DNA of 64,000 bases from Nocardioides sp. 1609. GTDB lineage: Bacteria > Actinomycetota > Actinomycetes > Propionibacteriales > Nocardioidaceae. Below the pieces are notes generated by a model, which was given only the letters and a program-made list of their open reading frames with translations, was not told the DNA's origin and did no database searches. The stretch lies in NCBI RefSeq assembly GCF_004522105.1, contig NZ_SPUJ01000005.1:248001-312000 (forward strand), in the 5' to 3' direction. The position numbers and the translations under genes were made by a program. Within the stretch, counting starts at the first letter, position 1. Every line of letters begins with the position of its first letter. This document shows positions 31,770-39,745 of the stretch, piece after piece.

Positions 31770-32315
31770 CTACCGGGAGGTCGGCCGAGCCGGGCGCACG
31801 GCGTACAGGATGCCGACGACGATGAGCAGCACGAGCCCGCCGAGCCCGAGCGCCAGCGGGACGAGCACGGTGACGAGCAGGCCGCCGACGAACGACCCGG
31901 TCGAGGGCAGGGCGCCGATCCGGGCCTCGGCGTCGGCCGCCACCGAGGTGCAGGCGAACGTGACGTCGCCGGCTCCGGTGTCGAAGCGGTGGTCGGCGGT
32001 CCAGTCGCCGACGGTGAACGTGCCGGACACGGTGCGCAGCTCGACCGGCGCCCCGTCGGCGTCGACCGCCGTGCACTCGACCGGCTCACCGTCGCGGACG
32101 AACAGCCCGCGCTCCTCGCCCGGCGGCAGGTCGACCTCGACCGGGCCGGCACCGACCTCGACGACGGCGTCCTCCTGGGTGAGCGGGTGCAGCACGACGT
32201 AGAGGCCGCCGACGAACACGACGCCGGCCAGCACCAGCAGCAGCGCCCCGACGGCGAACCAGCGCTTGCGTGGGCGGTACCTCACGGTGGGTGGCGCCAG
32301 GGGCTGGTACGTCAT
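31770..32315 (-). CDS. Membrane protein with two transmembrane helices, unknown
   Basis: A 181-residue protein. A short basic N-terminus leads to a helix (FAVGALLLVLAGVVFVGGLYVVL, about 20-42). An extracytoplasmic domain of about 95 residues follows, with a GAGPVEVDLPPGEERGLFVRDG beta-like stretch and Cys residues in VECTAV and TFACTS that could pair. A C-terminal helix pair (GGLLVTVLVPLALGLGGLVLLIVVGILYAV) ends the protein. It is not assigned to a family. Upstream of the ATG lies the end of the VanW gene, 18 bp away, so it is probably the second gene of that unit. Confidence 0.65.
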   Translation of the reverse strand: MTYQPLAPPTVRYRPRKRWFAVGALLLVLAGVVFVGGLYVVLHPLTQEDAVVEVGAGPVEVDLPPGEERGLFVRDGEPVECTAVDADGAPVELRTVSGTFTVGDWTADHRFDTGAGDVTFACTSVAADAEARIGALPSTGSFVGGLLVTVLVPLALGLGGLVLLIVVGILYAVRPARPTSR

Positions 32316-32333
32316 GGTCGGAGTCTGGTGGGT

Positions 32334-33188
32334 TCAGGCCCGCCGGACCAGCGCCGCGTCCGGCACGTACTTCACCAGCGCGCAGTTGCGCTTGACCAGG
32401 TCGTCGGCGACGACGGCGCCGGTGCGCTTGTCGATCGTGGTGCGCCAGATCTCGTTGCGGCGGTGGACGTCGTCGCCAACAGCGACGAACTCCTCCTCGC
32501 GCGCCTCCACGCGGTACGACGTCGTGGTCGCCTCGCCCGCGCGGAGCTCGCCGCGCAGGTGCCGCTCGCCGACCCAGGTGCGCAGCTGGAACGTCGTGCT
32601 CGTGTCGTTGCGGACGACGAGGTCGACGTAGTTGTAGACGATCGAGCAGCCGACGCCCCACGGCAGCACCCGGCCCTTGTCGGGGAACGGGTCGAAGGAG
32701 TGCTCGCTGCGCTCCACCACGGTCATCGGGGAGTGCAGCACCATCCAGTGGACGAGGTTCGCGAGCTGGCAGATCCCGCCGCCGACACCGGGGACCGCGT
32801 CGCCGTTCGAGAGACGCATGCCCTCGACGTACCCGCGGCGGCGGGTGCAGCTGCCGACGACCTTGTTGAACGAGAACGTCTCCCCGGGCCGGATCAGCAG
32901 CCCGTCGGTGCGCGCGGAGGCGAGGCGGAGGTTCACCACCTTGTTGCGCTGCAGGACCATCTCGGCCTCCGACAGCTCGCGCATCAGCAGCGACCCGTGC
33001 CGCTTGACGCGCACGGGGAGGTCGTCGTCGCGCCGTTCGCGCGCCCACGTCGTCCCGGGGAGCAGCCAGCGGGCGTGGCGACGCAGCCGGTGGGCGCGCA
33101 CCGCCCACGGGAACAGCCACGGGTGGCGCTGGGAGGGCCGCACCCGCGGGGCGGGGGCCGGCCGGAGCGGGGCGACGAGGAGGGTCAT
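32334..33188 (-). CDS. VanW family protein
   Basis: A 284-residue protein with the VanW core: ETFSFNKVVGSCTRRRGYVEG, then GVGGGICQLANLVHWMVLHSPM, ERSEHSFDPFPDKGRVLPWG and the strand-rich FQLRTWVG...TTTSYRVEAREE end. VanW-like proteins are widespread in Gram-positive bacteria and often lie near cell-wall genes; their biochemical role is unknown. The start ATG 33188 is chosen because everything before it in frame lies in the rpsP leader. There is no signal peptide. It is divergent from rpsP and probably co-transcribed with the membrane-protein gene downstream. Confidence 0.8.
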   Translation of the reverse strand: MTLLVAPLRPAPAPRVRPSQRHPWLFPWAVRAHRLRRHARWLLPGTTWARERRDDDLPVRVKRHGSLLMRELSEAEMVLQRNKVVNLRLASARTDGLLIRPGETFSFNKVVGSCTRRRGYVEGMRLSNGDAVPGVGGGICQLANLVHWMVLHSPMTVVERSEHSFDPFPDKGRVLPWGVGCSIVYNYVDLVVRNDTSTTFQLRTWVGERHLRGELRAGEATTTSYRVEAREEEFVAVGDDVHRRNEIWRTTIDKRTGAVVADDLVKRNCALVKYVPDAALVRRA

Positions 33189-33270
33189 GCTCGTGGGACG
33201 ACGTCCGGGGGCGTCCGGTTGTGACCCGGACGCAGGATTCGACAGCGATTTTCGGTGCGGTCGGCCCGTC

Positions 33271-33288
33271 TGGCAGACTTCCCCTTTG
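33271..33288 (+). promoter_or_regulatory. Candidate rpsP promoter core
   Basis: TGGCAGACTTCCCCTTTG here closely matches TGGCAAACTCGCCCCTTG at 36093-36110 before rplS. In both the CARACT hexamer would be the -10 element. About 125 nt of leader separates it from the rpsP start, enough for a regulatory RNA structure. Confidence 0.4.
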
Positions 33289-33412
33289 AGTCCCGCGCGC
33301 TCGGACCCTCTCTCCGACGCGTCGTGGCCCTCGGAGGTCCCGACCTGGTGTTCCCCACCCGTGTCCGGCGCCCTCCACCCCCGCACACCATCACTGAGGA
33401 GACACCACAACC

Positions 33413-33973
33413 GTGGCCGTCAAGATCCGTTTGAAGCGCCTGGGCAAGGTCCGGGTGCCGCAGTACCGCATCGTCGTCGTCGACTCGCGCAAGAAGCGCG
33501 ACGGCAAGGTCCTCGAGGAGATCGGCCTGTACCACCCGAAGGAGGAGCCGAGCTACATCACGGTCGTCTCCGACCGGGCGCAGTACTGGCTCGGCGTCGG
33601 CGCGCAGCCGTCCGAGGCCGTCGCGAAGATCCTCCGGATCACCGGCGACTGGCAGACCTTCAAGGGCATCGCCGGCGCCGAGGGCACCCTCCGGTCCGCC
33701 CCCGCGAAGCCCAACAAGCAGGACCTCTTCAACGAGGCCCTCAAGCAGGTCGGCGGCGAGTCCGGTGGCGCCGCGGTGACCAAGAAGACCGCGGCCAAGA
33801 AGGCCGACAAGAAGACCGAGGCCAAGGACGACGCCAAGGCCGACGCCCCGGCCGAGACCAAGGACGAGACGCCCGCCGAGGCGCCCGCCCCCGAGGTCGC
33901 AGCCGGCGAGTCGCCCGAGGCCGCCACGGAGGCTACCGAGGCCGCCGAGACCAGCACCGAGCCGAGCAGCTGA
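33413..33973 (+). CDS. rpsP: 30S ribosomal protein S16 with long acidic/basic tail
   Basis: S16 is an early-assembling 30S protein. The first 85 or so residues are a full S16 ([22 protein letters not shown], then [12 protein letters not shown], then [18 protein letters not shown]). The remaining 100 residues are a low-complexity extension of Lys/Ala/Glu/Pro ([17 protein letters not shown] and [15 protein letters not shown]), making it 186 residues against about 80-160 in relatives. The start is GTG 33413 with GAGGAGA at 33396-33402. The stop shares a base with the KH gene (TGATG). It leads the rpsP-KH-rimM-trmD-rplS group. Confidence 0.96.
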   Translation: MAVKIRLKRLGKVRVPQYRIVVVDSRKKRDGKVLEEIGLYHPKEEPSYITVVSDRAQYWLGVGAQPSEAVAKILRITGDWQTFKGIAGAEGTLRSAPAKPNKQDLFNEALKQVGGESGGAAVTKKTAAKKADKKTEAKDDAKADAPAETKDETPAEAPAPEVAAGESPEAATEATEAAETSTEPSS

Positions 33974-34215
33974 TGCTCGCCGACGCGCTGGAGCACCTCG
34001 TGCGGGGGGTCGTCGACAATCCCGACGACGTCACCGTGCGCGACAAGCAGCTGCGTCGTGGGTCGATCCTCGAGGTCCGGGTCCACCCCGACGACCTCGG
34101 CAAGGTCATCGGCCGGGGCGGGCGCACCGCGTCCGCGTTCCGGACCGTGATCTCGGCCCTGGCCGGCCGCGACGGTGCGAAGATCGACTTCGTCGACGTC
34201 GACCGCCGCCGCTGA
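33973..34215 (+). CDS. khpA: KH domain RNA-binding protein KhpA
   Basis: An 80-residue single KH-domain protein: LADALEHLVRGVVDNPDDV at the start, LEVRVHPDDLGKVIGRGGRTASAFRTV with the G-x-x-G loop (IGRGGR) that holds RNA. This is the standard gene between rpsP and rimM in Gram-positive bacteria; KhpA binds RNA as a homodimer or with KhpB. The ATG overlaps the rpsP TGA by one base. The gene is normally followed directly by rimM, but here 115 bp with two palindromes intervene. Confidence 0.93.
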   Translation: MLADALEHLVRGVVDNPDDVTVRDKQLRRGSILEVRVHPDDLGKVIGRGGRTASAFRTVISALAGRDGAKIDFVDVDRRR

Positions 34216-34227
34216 GCACTGCCGTCC

Positions 34228-34263
34228 ACGCTGACCCGTCGCTGATCAGCGACGGGTCAGCGT
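34228..34263. promoter_or_regulatory. Perfect 36-bp palindrome, first of a pair before rimM
   Basis: The 36 bases are identical to their own reverse complement; the left half is ACGCTGACCCGTCGCTGA and the axis lies at TGATCA. CGTTTTC follows directly, so the RNA form would be a strong stem with a short U-run, like an intrinsic terminator inside the operon. Confidence 0.7.
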
Positions 34264-34269
34264 CGTTTT

Positions 34270-34307
34270 CGCGGTGACCCGTCGCCTATAGGTGACGGGT
34301 CACCGCG
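34270..34307. promoter_or_regulatory. Near-perfect 38-bp palindrome, second of the pair
   Basis: Arms CGCGGTGACCCGTCGCC and GGTGACGGGTCACCGCG around TATA, with one G-T wobble. It shares TGACCCGTCGC with the left arm of the first palindrome, so the right arm of the first can pair with the left arm of the second over 11 bp. It ends 24 nt before the rimM start. Confidence 0.7.
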
Positions 34308-34330
34308 TCCGAGTACCTGGAGGAAGCACC

Positions 34331-34870
34331 GTGGAGAGCATCGAGGTCGTCGTCGGCCGGATCGGCAAGCCGCACGGCATCCGTGGCGAGGTGACCGTCG
34401 ACGTCCGCAGCGACGAGCCCGACCGGCGCTTCGCCGACGGCGCGGTGCTGCGGGTCGAGGCTCCGCGCGGCTCGGCGTTCGCCCACCGCACGCTCACGGT
34501 GGTCCGCAGCCGCTGGCACCAGCAGACCCTGCTGGCGACGTTCGAGGAGCTCACCGACCGCAACGCCGCCGAGACCGCCCGCGGCGTGGTCCTGCACGCG
34601 ATGGTCGACGCCACCGAGACCCCCGAGGACCCCGACGAGTACTACGACCACCAGCTGGTCGGGCTCGCGGTCCACGACGTCGACGGCACCCTGATCGGCG
34701 AGGTCACCGGTCTGGTGCACGGCGCCCAGGACCTGCTCGCGGTCCGCGCCGTCGACGGCCGTCCGACGCTGGTGCCGTTCGTGTCCGCGCTGGTCCCCGA
34801 GGTCGACGTCCCCGGCGGCCGGGTCGTCGTCGCCGACCGCCCCGGCCTCGTCACCCCGCTGCCGGACTGA
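34331..34870 (+). CDS. rimM: 16S rRNA processing protein RimM
   Basis: RimM binds S19 and helps mature the 30S head. The 179 residues show the N-terminal RimM domain ([20 protein letters not shown], 5-24; then a [14 protein letters not shown] strand pair) and the PRC-barrel-like C-terminal half with [24 protein letters not shown], ending [24 protein letters not shown] 34331 is the start, with GGAGGAAG at 34319-34326; the longer frame from 34292 would start inside the palindrome. The stop lies 13 bp before trmD. Confidence 0.95.
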   Translation: MESIEVVVGRIGKPHGIRGEVTVDVRSDEPDRRFADGAVLRVEAPRGSAFAHRTLTVVRSRWHQQTLLATFEELTDRNAAETARGVVLHAMVDATETPEDPDEYYDHQLVGLAVHDVDGTLIGEVTGLVHGAQDLLAVRAVDGRPTLVPFVSALVPEVDVPGGRVVVADRPGLVTPLPD

Positions 34871-34883
34871 CGGGCACGCAGCC

Positions 34884-36074
34884 GTGCGTCTCGACTACAT
34901 CACCATCTTCCCCGACTGGTTCGCCCCGCTGTCGCTGTCGCTGCCCGGCCGGGCGATCGAGTCCGGCCTGCTGAGCATCGCCGTGCACGACCTGCGCGAC
35001 TGGACCCACGACCGGCACCGCACCGTCGACGACACCCCGTACGGCGGCGGCGCCGGCATGGTGCTGAAGCCCGAGCCGTGGGGGGAGGCCCTCGACGCCG
35101 TCCTGGCCTCGTCGGGCGCCGCGACGCTGGTCGTGCCGACGCCGTCCGGACGCCCGTTCACGCAGGCCCTGGCCCGCGAGCTCGCCACCCGCGAGCACCT
35201 CGTCCTCGCCTGCGGCCGCTACGAGGGCATCGACCAGCGGGTGCTCGACCACGCCGCCGGCCGCCCCGACGTCGTCGAGGTCGTCGAGGTCAGCCTCGGC
35301 GACTACGTGCTCAACGGGGGCGAGGTCGCCGCGCTGGCGGTCACCGAGGCCGTCGTCCGGCTGCTCCCCGGGTTCATGGGCAACGCCGCGTCGCTGGTCG
35401 AGGAGTCCCACGAGGACGGTCTGCTGGAGTACCCCGTCTACACCAAGCCGGCCACGTGGCGGGGGCTCGAGGTGCCCGACGTGCTGCGCTCGGGCGACCA
35501 CGGCCGGATCGCGGCGTGGCGGCACGCGCAGCAGCTGGCCCGGACCGCCGCGCGACGGCCCGACCTGCTGCCGGCGAGCCAGGCGCTGCACGAGTGGCAG
35601 GTCGTGCCCGCCGTGCCCGCCGACGCCGGGGAGCTGCTCACGCTGCAGCGCGCCTGCTGGCTCCAGGAGGCGATCGCCAACGGCAGCGTCGAGGGCATCC
35701 CGGCCCTGGGGGAGTCGCTCGACGACGTCCGCCGCTGGCTGCCGGAGTGGACGACGTACGTCGTGCGCGTCGACGGCCGCCTCGTCGGCGCCGTCCGCGG
35801 CCGGCTGGAGAGCACGCCGGCCGGGCAGGCGTGGGACATCGGCCGGATCATGGTCGCCCCCGACCTCCAGGGCCGCGGCCTGGGCCGGGTGCTGCTCGAG
35901 CACATCCAGGACGTCGCCCCGGTCGAGGCGACGTCGTACGTGCTGTTCACCGGCCAGCACAGCACCGACAACATCCGGATGTACCGGAGGGCCGGCTTCC
36001 GGCTGCGTCCCGACATCGCAGCACCGCCGCTGGCCGTCGTCCTGACCAAGCAGCGGCGGCCGCGGGCGGATTAA
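34884..36074 (+). CDS. trmD: tRNA (guanine37-N1)-methyltransferase TrmD fused to a GNAT acetyltransferase domain
   Basis: TrmD methylates G37 next to the anticodon and prevents frameshifts. Residues 1-235 are a complete Trm[18 protein letters not shown] (49-65), [13 protein letters not shown] (108-120), [14 protein letters not shown] (138-151) forming the SAM-binding trefoil knot, and the [12 protein letters not shown] block (183-194). Residues 240-396 form a separate GNAT domain with [21 protein letters not shown] (319-339), the R/Q-G-R-G-L-G acetyl-CoA loop, and [10 protein letters not shown] (363-372). TrmD alone is about 240-270 residues, so this is a fusion. GTG 34884 follows rimM closely. 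The acetyl acceptor is unknown; a role in tRNA or ribosome acetylation is speculation. Confidence 0.93.
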   Translation: MRLDYITIFPDWFAPLSLSLPGRAIESGLLSIAVHDLRDWTHDRHRTVDDTPYGGGAGMVLKPEPWGEALDAVLASSGAATLVVPTPSGRPFTQALARELATREHLVLACGRYEGIDQRVLDHAAGRPDVVEVVEVSLGDYVLNGGEVAALAVTEAVVRLLPGFMGNAASLVEESHEDGLLEYPVYTKPATWRGLEVPDVLRSGDHGRIAAWRHAQQLARTAARRPDLLPASQALHEWQVVPAVPADAGELLTLQRACWLQEAIANGSVEGIPALGESLDDVRRWLPEWTTYVVRVDGRLVGAVRGRLESTPAGQAWDIGRIMVAPDLQGRGLGRVLLEHIQDVAPVEATSYVLFTGQHSTDNIRMYRRAGFRLRPDIAAPPLAVVLTKQRRPRAD

Positions 36075-36092
36075 CCCCGCCCTGCGGCGTTG

Positions 36093-36110
36093 TGGCAAAC
36101 TCGCCCCTTG
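36093..36110 (+). promoter_or_regulatory. Candidate rplS promoter core
   Basis: TGGCAAACTCGCCCCTTG, near-identical to the element before rpsP. It lies about 20 nt after the trmD stop and 180 nt before the rplS ATG, so rplS may have its own promoter and a long structured leader. Confidence 0.4.
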
Positions 36111-36289
36111 GTCCGACCGGCCGAAGGTCCGCTCCGGGGAACGCTCGTCGTCCGCCCGGGGGGACTGCGTGGACGCCTGCCACAGGGGACGTCGCACGCC
36201 GCCGGCCACCGGTCGCGACCAGCAGCACGAACCCACCTGAACACCATTCCTTGTCCGCGGTCGACCTGTGGCGCCCGCGAGGAGACATC

Positions 36290-36643
36290 ATGACCAACAA
36301 GCTGGTTGTCGATCTCGGCAACGCGCACAAGCGCACCGACGTCCCGGCCTTCCGCGCCGGCGACACCGTCAAGGTCCACGTGAAGGTCGTCGAGGGCAAC
36401 CGGGCCCGCGTCCAGGTCTTCCAGGGCGTCGTCATCCGGATCCACGGTGCCGGCATCGGCCGCACCTTCACCGTCCGCAAGGTCTCCTTCGGCGTCGGCG
36501 TCGAGCGCACCTTCCCGCTGAACTCCCCGATCTTCGACCAGATCGAGATCGTGACCCGCGGTGACGTCCGTCGCGCCAAGCTGTACTACCTGCGCAACCT
36601 GCGCGGCAAGGCCGCCAAGATCAAGGAGCGCCGCGAGTTCTGA
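36290..36643 (+). CDS. rplS: 50S ribosomal protein L19
   Basis: L19 sits at the 30S-50S interface. All 117 residues align with the family: the [22 protein letters not shown] core, [35 protein letters not shown] and the C-terminal [23 protein letters not shown] 36290 is preceded by GAGGAGA. The 215-bp leader between trmD and rplS holds the candidate promoter and no other gene. The gene ends at a possible hairpin. Confidence 0.97.
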   Translation: MTNKLVVDLGNAHKRTDVPAFRAGDTVKVHVKVVEGNRARVQVFQGVVIRIHGAGIGRTFTVRKVSFGVGVERTFPLNSPIFDQIEIVTRGDVRRAKLYYLRNLRGKAAKIKERREF

Positions 36644-36673
36644 TCGGACACCGGTCGGACTCCTGGTCCGATC
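36642..36673 (+). terminator. Possible hairpin after rplS
   Basis: GATCGGAC (36642-36649) pairs with GTCCGATC (36666-36673). The stem begins within the stop codon. There is no T-run, and lepB follows in the same direction from its own promoter. Confidence 0.4.
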
Positions 36674-36713
36674 GCTGCGCCGGTCCACCCTCGGTGGCCC
36701 ACCTCGCGTTTCC

Positions 36714-36719
36714 TAGACT
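36714..36719 (+). promoter_or_regulatory. -10 element TAGACT, leaderless promoter of lepB
   Basis: TAGACT, six bases (CGACGC), then GTG at 36726. It fits the same spacing as the other leaderless candidates in the window. Confidence 0.55.
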
Positions 36720-36725
36720 CGACGC

Positions 36726-37496
36726 GTGACCACCGACGAGAGCGCCCCGTCCCCCGTGGACGGGGCGTCCGTCGTCGGTGGGCAGTCCTACGGACGTCGT
36801 CCGCTGTGGCAGGAGTCGTTGCTCCTGCTCGCGCTCGCCCTGGTCCTGGCGATCATCGTCAAGACCTTCTTCCTGCAGGCCTTCTACATCCCGTCGCCCT
36901 CGATGGAGCCGGGGCTGGTGAAGAACGACCGGATCCTGGTGCAGAAGGTCTCCTCCTGGTTCGGCGGCTCGCCGCAGCGCGGTGACGTGATCGTGTTCGA
37001 GGATCCCGGCGGCTGGCTCACCGGTCCGCCCGACGCCACCAACGGGCTCCAGGACGCCCTGTCGCGGGTCGGCCTCTTCCCGACCGGGGGCCACCTGGTC
37101 AAGCGGGTCGTCGGCGTCGCCGGCGACACCATCACCTGCTGCGACCAGCAGGGCCGGATCCTGGTCAACGGCGTCCCGCTCGACGAGGACGACTACGTCG
37201 CCGAGCGACCCGCCGGCCGGTCCGCCGACGTCGACTGCAACGGCCCGATGATCGGCTGCGAGTGGAGCGCCGGTCCGGTGCCCGAGGGCGAGGTCTTCGT
37301 GATGGGCGACAACCGCGACGACTCCGCCGACTCCACGGTGCACCTGTGCCTGCCCGACGCCGTCGACTGCGCGCGCGACCCCTACGTCGACCTCGACCTC
37401 GTCGTCGGCACGGTCCTCGCGGTGGTGTGGCCGCTGGGCCACAGTCGCCTCCTGGGCCGCCCCGACTCCTTCGACGCCGTCCCCGACGCGGGCTGA
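36726..37496 (+). CDS. lepB: Signal peptidase I
   Basis: LepB cuts signal peptides from exported proteins at the outer face of the membrane. The 256 residues have a cytoplasmic start and a single membrane helix (about 31-50). The catalytic Ser59 lies in IPSPSMEPG, GDVIVFEDP follows, and the catalytic Lys126 lies in GHLVKRVVGVAGDTI. FVMGDNRDDSADST is the family's box E (usually ending DSR). Cys residues in ITCCDQ and MIGCEW may form disulfides. It is read from its own leaderless promoter and followed 19 bp later by rnhB. Confidence 0.95.
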   Translation: MTTDESAPSPVDGASVVGGQSYGRRPLWQESLLLLALALVLAIIVKTFFLQAFYIPSPSMEPGLVKNDRILVQKVSSWFGGSPQRGDVIVFEDPGGWLTGPPDATNGLQDALSRVGLFPTGGHLVKRVVGVAGDTITCCDQQGRILVNGVPLDEDDYVAERPAGRSADVDCNGPMIGCEWSAGPVPEGEVFVMGDNRDDSADSTVHLCLPDAVDCARDPYVDLDLVVGTVLAVVWPLGHSRLLGRPDSFDAVPDAG

Positions 37497-37515
37497 ACGG
37501 CGCAGGCAGGTCTCG

Positions 37516-38247
37516 ATGAGCTCGCTCCCGCGTGGTCTGACGGTGCGCCGCGACGCCGGCATCTACGGGTTCGAGCGCGCCCTGCGACGCCACGGCGTGG
37601 GACTGGTCGCCGGCGTCGACGAGGCCGGCCGCGGTGCCTGCGCCGGTCCGCTGGTCGCCGGGGCGGCGATCCTCCCGGCCGGGAAGGTCGGCGTCGTCCC
37701 GGGCCTGGCCGACTCCAAGCTGCTCACCGAGCGGGCCCGGGAGCGCTGCTACACCGAGGTCGTCCGGCGGGCGCTCGCCTGGGCCGTCGTCGTCGTCCCG
37801 CACGACGAGTGCGACCGCCTCGGCATGCACGTCGCCAACGTCGAGGCGCTGCGCCGCGCGGTCGCGCTGCTCGACGTCCGACCGGAGTACGTGCTCTCGG
37901 ACGGCTTCCCGGTCGACGGGCTCGGCGTCCCGGCGCTGGCCGTCTGGAAGGGCGACCGGGTCGCGGCCTGCGTCGCGGCGGCGTCGGTGCTGGCGAAGGT
38001 GACCCGCGACCGGATCATGGTCGAGATGCACGACGACTTCCCGCACTACGACTTCCGGACCCACAAGGGCTACATCACCGACGACCACACCGCCGCGCTG
38101 CTCGAGCACGGACCGTCGCCGGTGCACCGGATGCGGTTCGTGAACGTCCGGCGGGCGGCCGGCCTCGAGCCGCCGCTGTCAGGCCCGCCGGGGGAGCCCG
38201 AAGACGGTGTGGACGCCGGGGGAGAACAGCACCGAGTCCGGGGCTGA
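37516..38247 (+). CDS. rnhB: Ribonuclease HII
   Basis: RNase HII removes misincorporated ribonucleotides and RNA from RNA-DNA hybrids. The 243 residues show GVDEAGRGACAGPLVAGA (33-50) with the catalytic Asp-Glu, LADSKLLTERARE, the third acidic site in YVLSDGFPVDGL, and the ASVLAKVTRDR and HKGYITDDH blocks. The last 22 residues (GPPGEPEDGVDAGGEQHRVRG) are not part of the fold. They overlap the tail of the convergent DUF2071 gene by 69 bp. The ATG follows lepB by 19 bp, an operon arrangement common in actinobacteria. Confidence 0.95.
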   Translation: MSSLPRGLTVRRDAGIYGFERALRRHGVGLVAGVDEAGRGACAGPLVAGAAILPAGKVGVVPGLADSKLLTERARERCYTEVVRRALAWAVVVVPHDECDRLGMHVANVEALRRAVALLDVRPEYVLSDGFPVDGLGVPALAVWKGDRVAACVAAASVLAKVTRDRIMVEMHDDFPHYDFRTHKGYITDDHTAALLEHGPSPVHRMRFVNVRRAAGLEPPLSGPPGEPEDGVDAGGEQHRVRG

Positions 38248-38916
38248 TCCCCCGACGTCGAGGCCGGCCCCCGCGAGCAGTCCGTCGCGGCCGTCGTCCA
38301 GCTCGACGACGTCGGCGGCGTGCAGCGGCCACGGGCCGTGGGTGTTCGGCACCCACAGCGTCCGGCCGGCCACGCGCGTGTGCAGCCCGAAGCGCGCAGT
38401 GAGGAAGACGTCGCGCGGCGAGGGCTCGGCCAGGGCGGCGCCCACCCGGACGGCGACCTCGCTGCGCGGACGGGCGCCCGTGCGCCGCGCGGTGCGGTAG
38501 CCGACGACGTCGTCCTGGCGGTGGTGGGCGATGCGGGCCCAGCGGTAGGGCACCCGCAGCGTCGCGACGGCGCCGGCCACCACGGCCGCGCGGTCGCAGT
38601 CCAACGACAGGAACACCACGCCGCGTCGTCCCGCCGCGTCGACGGAGTAGGTGCGCACGTTCGTCTCGAGGAACGTGCCGAGCCGCGGCACCGGGCCGCG
38701 GTGGCCCAGGCCGGCGTCGACCATCCGGAACGGCACGAGACCGACCCACGCGCTGCCGTCGTGCACGTCGGGGCGGACGCCGCGCGGGAGCAGCCCGGCG
38801 ACGGCGTCGGGGTCGACGCGCCAGTGCACGAACACCACGTCGCGCCACCACTGGTTCATGATCTGCCGGCTGGGGAGCGGCGGGCCCTGCGGGTCCAGCA
38901 CGGCGCCGAGGGTCAT
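38179..38916 (-). CDS. DUF2071 (YqjF-like) family protein
   Basis: A 245-residue soluble protein matching DUF2071/YqjF: MNQWWRDVVFVHWRVDPDAVAGLLP near the start, DGSAWVGLVPFRMVDAG, FLETNVRTYSVDAAGRRGVVFLSLD and VPYRWARIAHH. The function of the family is not known. The start is ATG 38916; an upstream in-frame ATG at 39024 lies in the divergent DUF2469 gene. Its last 69 bp overlap the 3' end of rnhB on the other strand, an antiparallel coding overlap. The two mRNAs would be complementary there. Confidence 0.85.
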   Translation of the reverse strand: MTLGAVLDPQGPPLPSRQIMNQWWRDVVFVHWRVDPDAVAGLLPRGVRPDVHDGSAWVGLVPFRMVDAGLGHRGPVPRLGTFLETNVRTYSVDAAGRRGVVFLSLDCDRAAVVAGAVATLRVPYRWARIAHHRQDDVVGYRTARRTGARPRSEVAVRVGAALAEPSPRDVFLTARFGLHTRVAGRTLWVPNTHGPWPLHAADVVELDDGRDGLLAGAGLDVGGSAPDSVLFSPGVHTVFGLPRRA

Positions 38917-38977
38917 GCGTCTAGGCTCGCAGCGCTGCGGGACCGCGCGGTCACCCCGAGGTGGACAAGGAGCCGGC

Positions 38978-39286
38978 ATGAGTGCGGAAGATCTCGAGAA
39001 GTACGAGACCGAGCAGGAGCTCACGCTCTACCGCGAGTACCGCGACGTGGTGGGCATCTTCAAGTACGTCGTCGAGACCGACCGGCGCTTCTACCTGTGC
39101 AACCAGGTCGACGTGAAGGCGCGCACCGAGGCCGACGACGTGTTCTTCGAGGTCTCGATGTCGGATGCGTGGGTGTGGGACATGTACCGCCCGGCGCGCT
39201 TCGCGAAGAGCGTGAAGGTGCTGACGTTCAAGGACGTCAACGTCGAGGAGCTCGTCCAGCCCGACGTCGACCCGCCCAAGCCGTAG
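38978..39286 (+). CDS. DUF2469 domain protein
   Basis: A 102-residue acidic protein, the actinobacteria-specific DUF2469: MSAEDLEKYETEQELTLYREYRDV, FKYVVETDRRFYLCNQVDV, then FFEVSMSDAWVWDMYRPARFAKSVKVLTFKDVNVEEL. It is one of the most conserved small proteins of the phylum, always near rnhB and rplS, and its role is unknown. The ATG is preceded by AGGAG at 38968-38972. The last codon TAG is also the first three bases of the next promoter's TAGCCT. Confidence 0.92.
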   Translation: MSAEDLEKYETEQELTLYREYRDVVGIFKYVVETDRRFYLCNQVDVKARTEADDVFFEVSMSDAWVWDMYRPARFAKSVKVLTFKDVNVEELVQPDVDPPKP

Positions 39287-39289
39287 CCT
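39284..39289 (+). promoter_or_regulatory. -10 element TAGCCT overlapping the DUF2469 stop
   Basis: TAGCCT, six bases (GCAGTC), then GTG at 39296. The TAG is the stop codon of the gene before. Confidence 0.5.
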
Positions 39290-39295
39290 GCAGTC

Positions 39296-39745
39296 GTGAG
39301 GACGACCGGGCCGGGGCGCGGCGACCGCGGCGCCGCCGCCGTCGAGTTCGCCCTCGTCGTCGTCCCGCTGCTCTACCTCGTCTTCGGGGTCATCGAGTAC
39401 GGCTACATGCTCAGCGTGCGCCAGGCGATCAGCCAGGCCGCTGCGGAGGGCGCCCGGGCGGCCGCCGTCACGACCGGCGACCCGCAGACCGCCGCCCGCG
39501 CTGCGGTCACCGACGCGCTCTCGGGCTACTCGCTCGTCTGCGAGGCCGGCGGACATCTCACATCTGACTCGCAGATCGTAGGGGAATGCACGGTGGGCGA
39601 CCCGGCCGAGTGCGTCAGCGGGACCGCGGAGGCCGAGTGCGTCCGGCTCACCCTCGCCTACGACTACGAGCCGCTCGTCGGGTTCGGGTTCGGTTTCCTC
39701 CTGCCCGACCGGCTCGTCTACACCACGGACGTCCAGGTCGGCTGA
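39296..39745 (+). CDS. TadE-like pseudopilin-type protein
   Basis: A 149-residue protein with a short basic N-terminus, GAAAVEFALVVVPLLYLVFGVIEYG as the TadE-like hydrophobic segment (G-A-x-x-V-E-F-A-L near a prepilin-type site), and a mostly extracytoplasmic remainder with four Cys residues (VCEAG, GECTV, AECVSG, AECVRL). TadE/TadF proteins are minor pseudopilins of Flp pilus machines. The stop shares a base with the next gene. No tad ATPase, platform or secretin gene is in the window, so the machinery may be elsewhere or absent. Confidence 0.8.
   Translation: MRTTGPGRGDRGAAAVEFALVVVPLLYLVFGVIEYGYMLSVRQAISQAAAEGARAAAVTTGDPQTAARAAVTDALSGYSLVCEAGGHLTSDSQIVGECTVGDPAECVSGTAEAECVRLTLAYDYEPLVGFGFGFLLPDRLVYTTDVQVG

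Noticed and set aside
36644..36725. tRNA or small RNA gene between rplS and lepB
   Set aside because: No cloverleaf or conserved TTCGA loop; the gap only holds a short hairpin and the lepB promoter. No tRNA was found elsewhere either.
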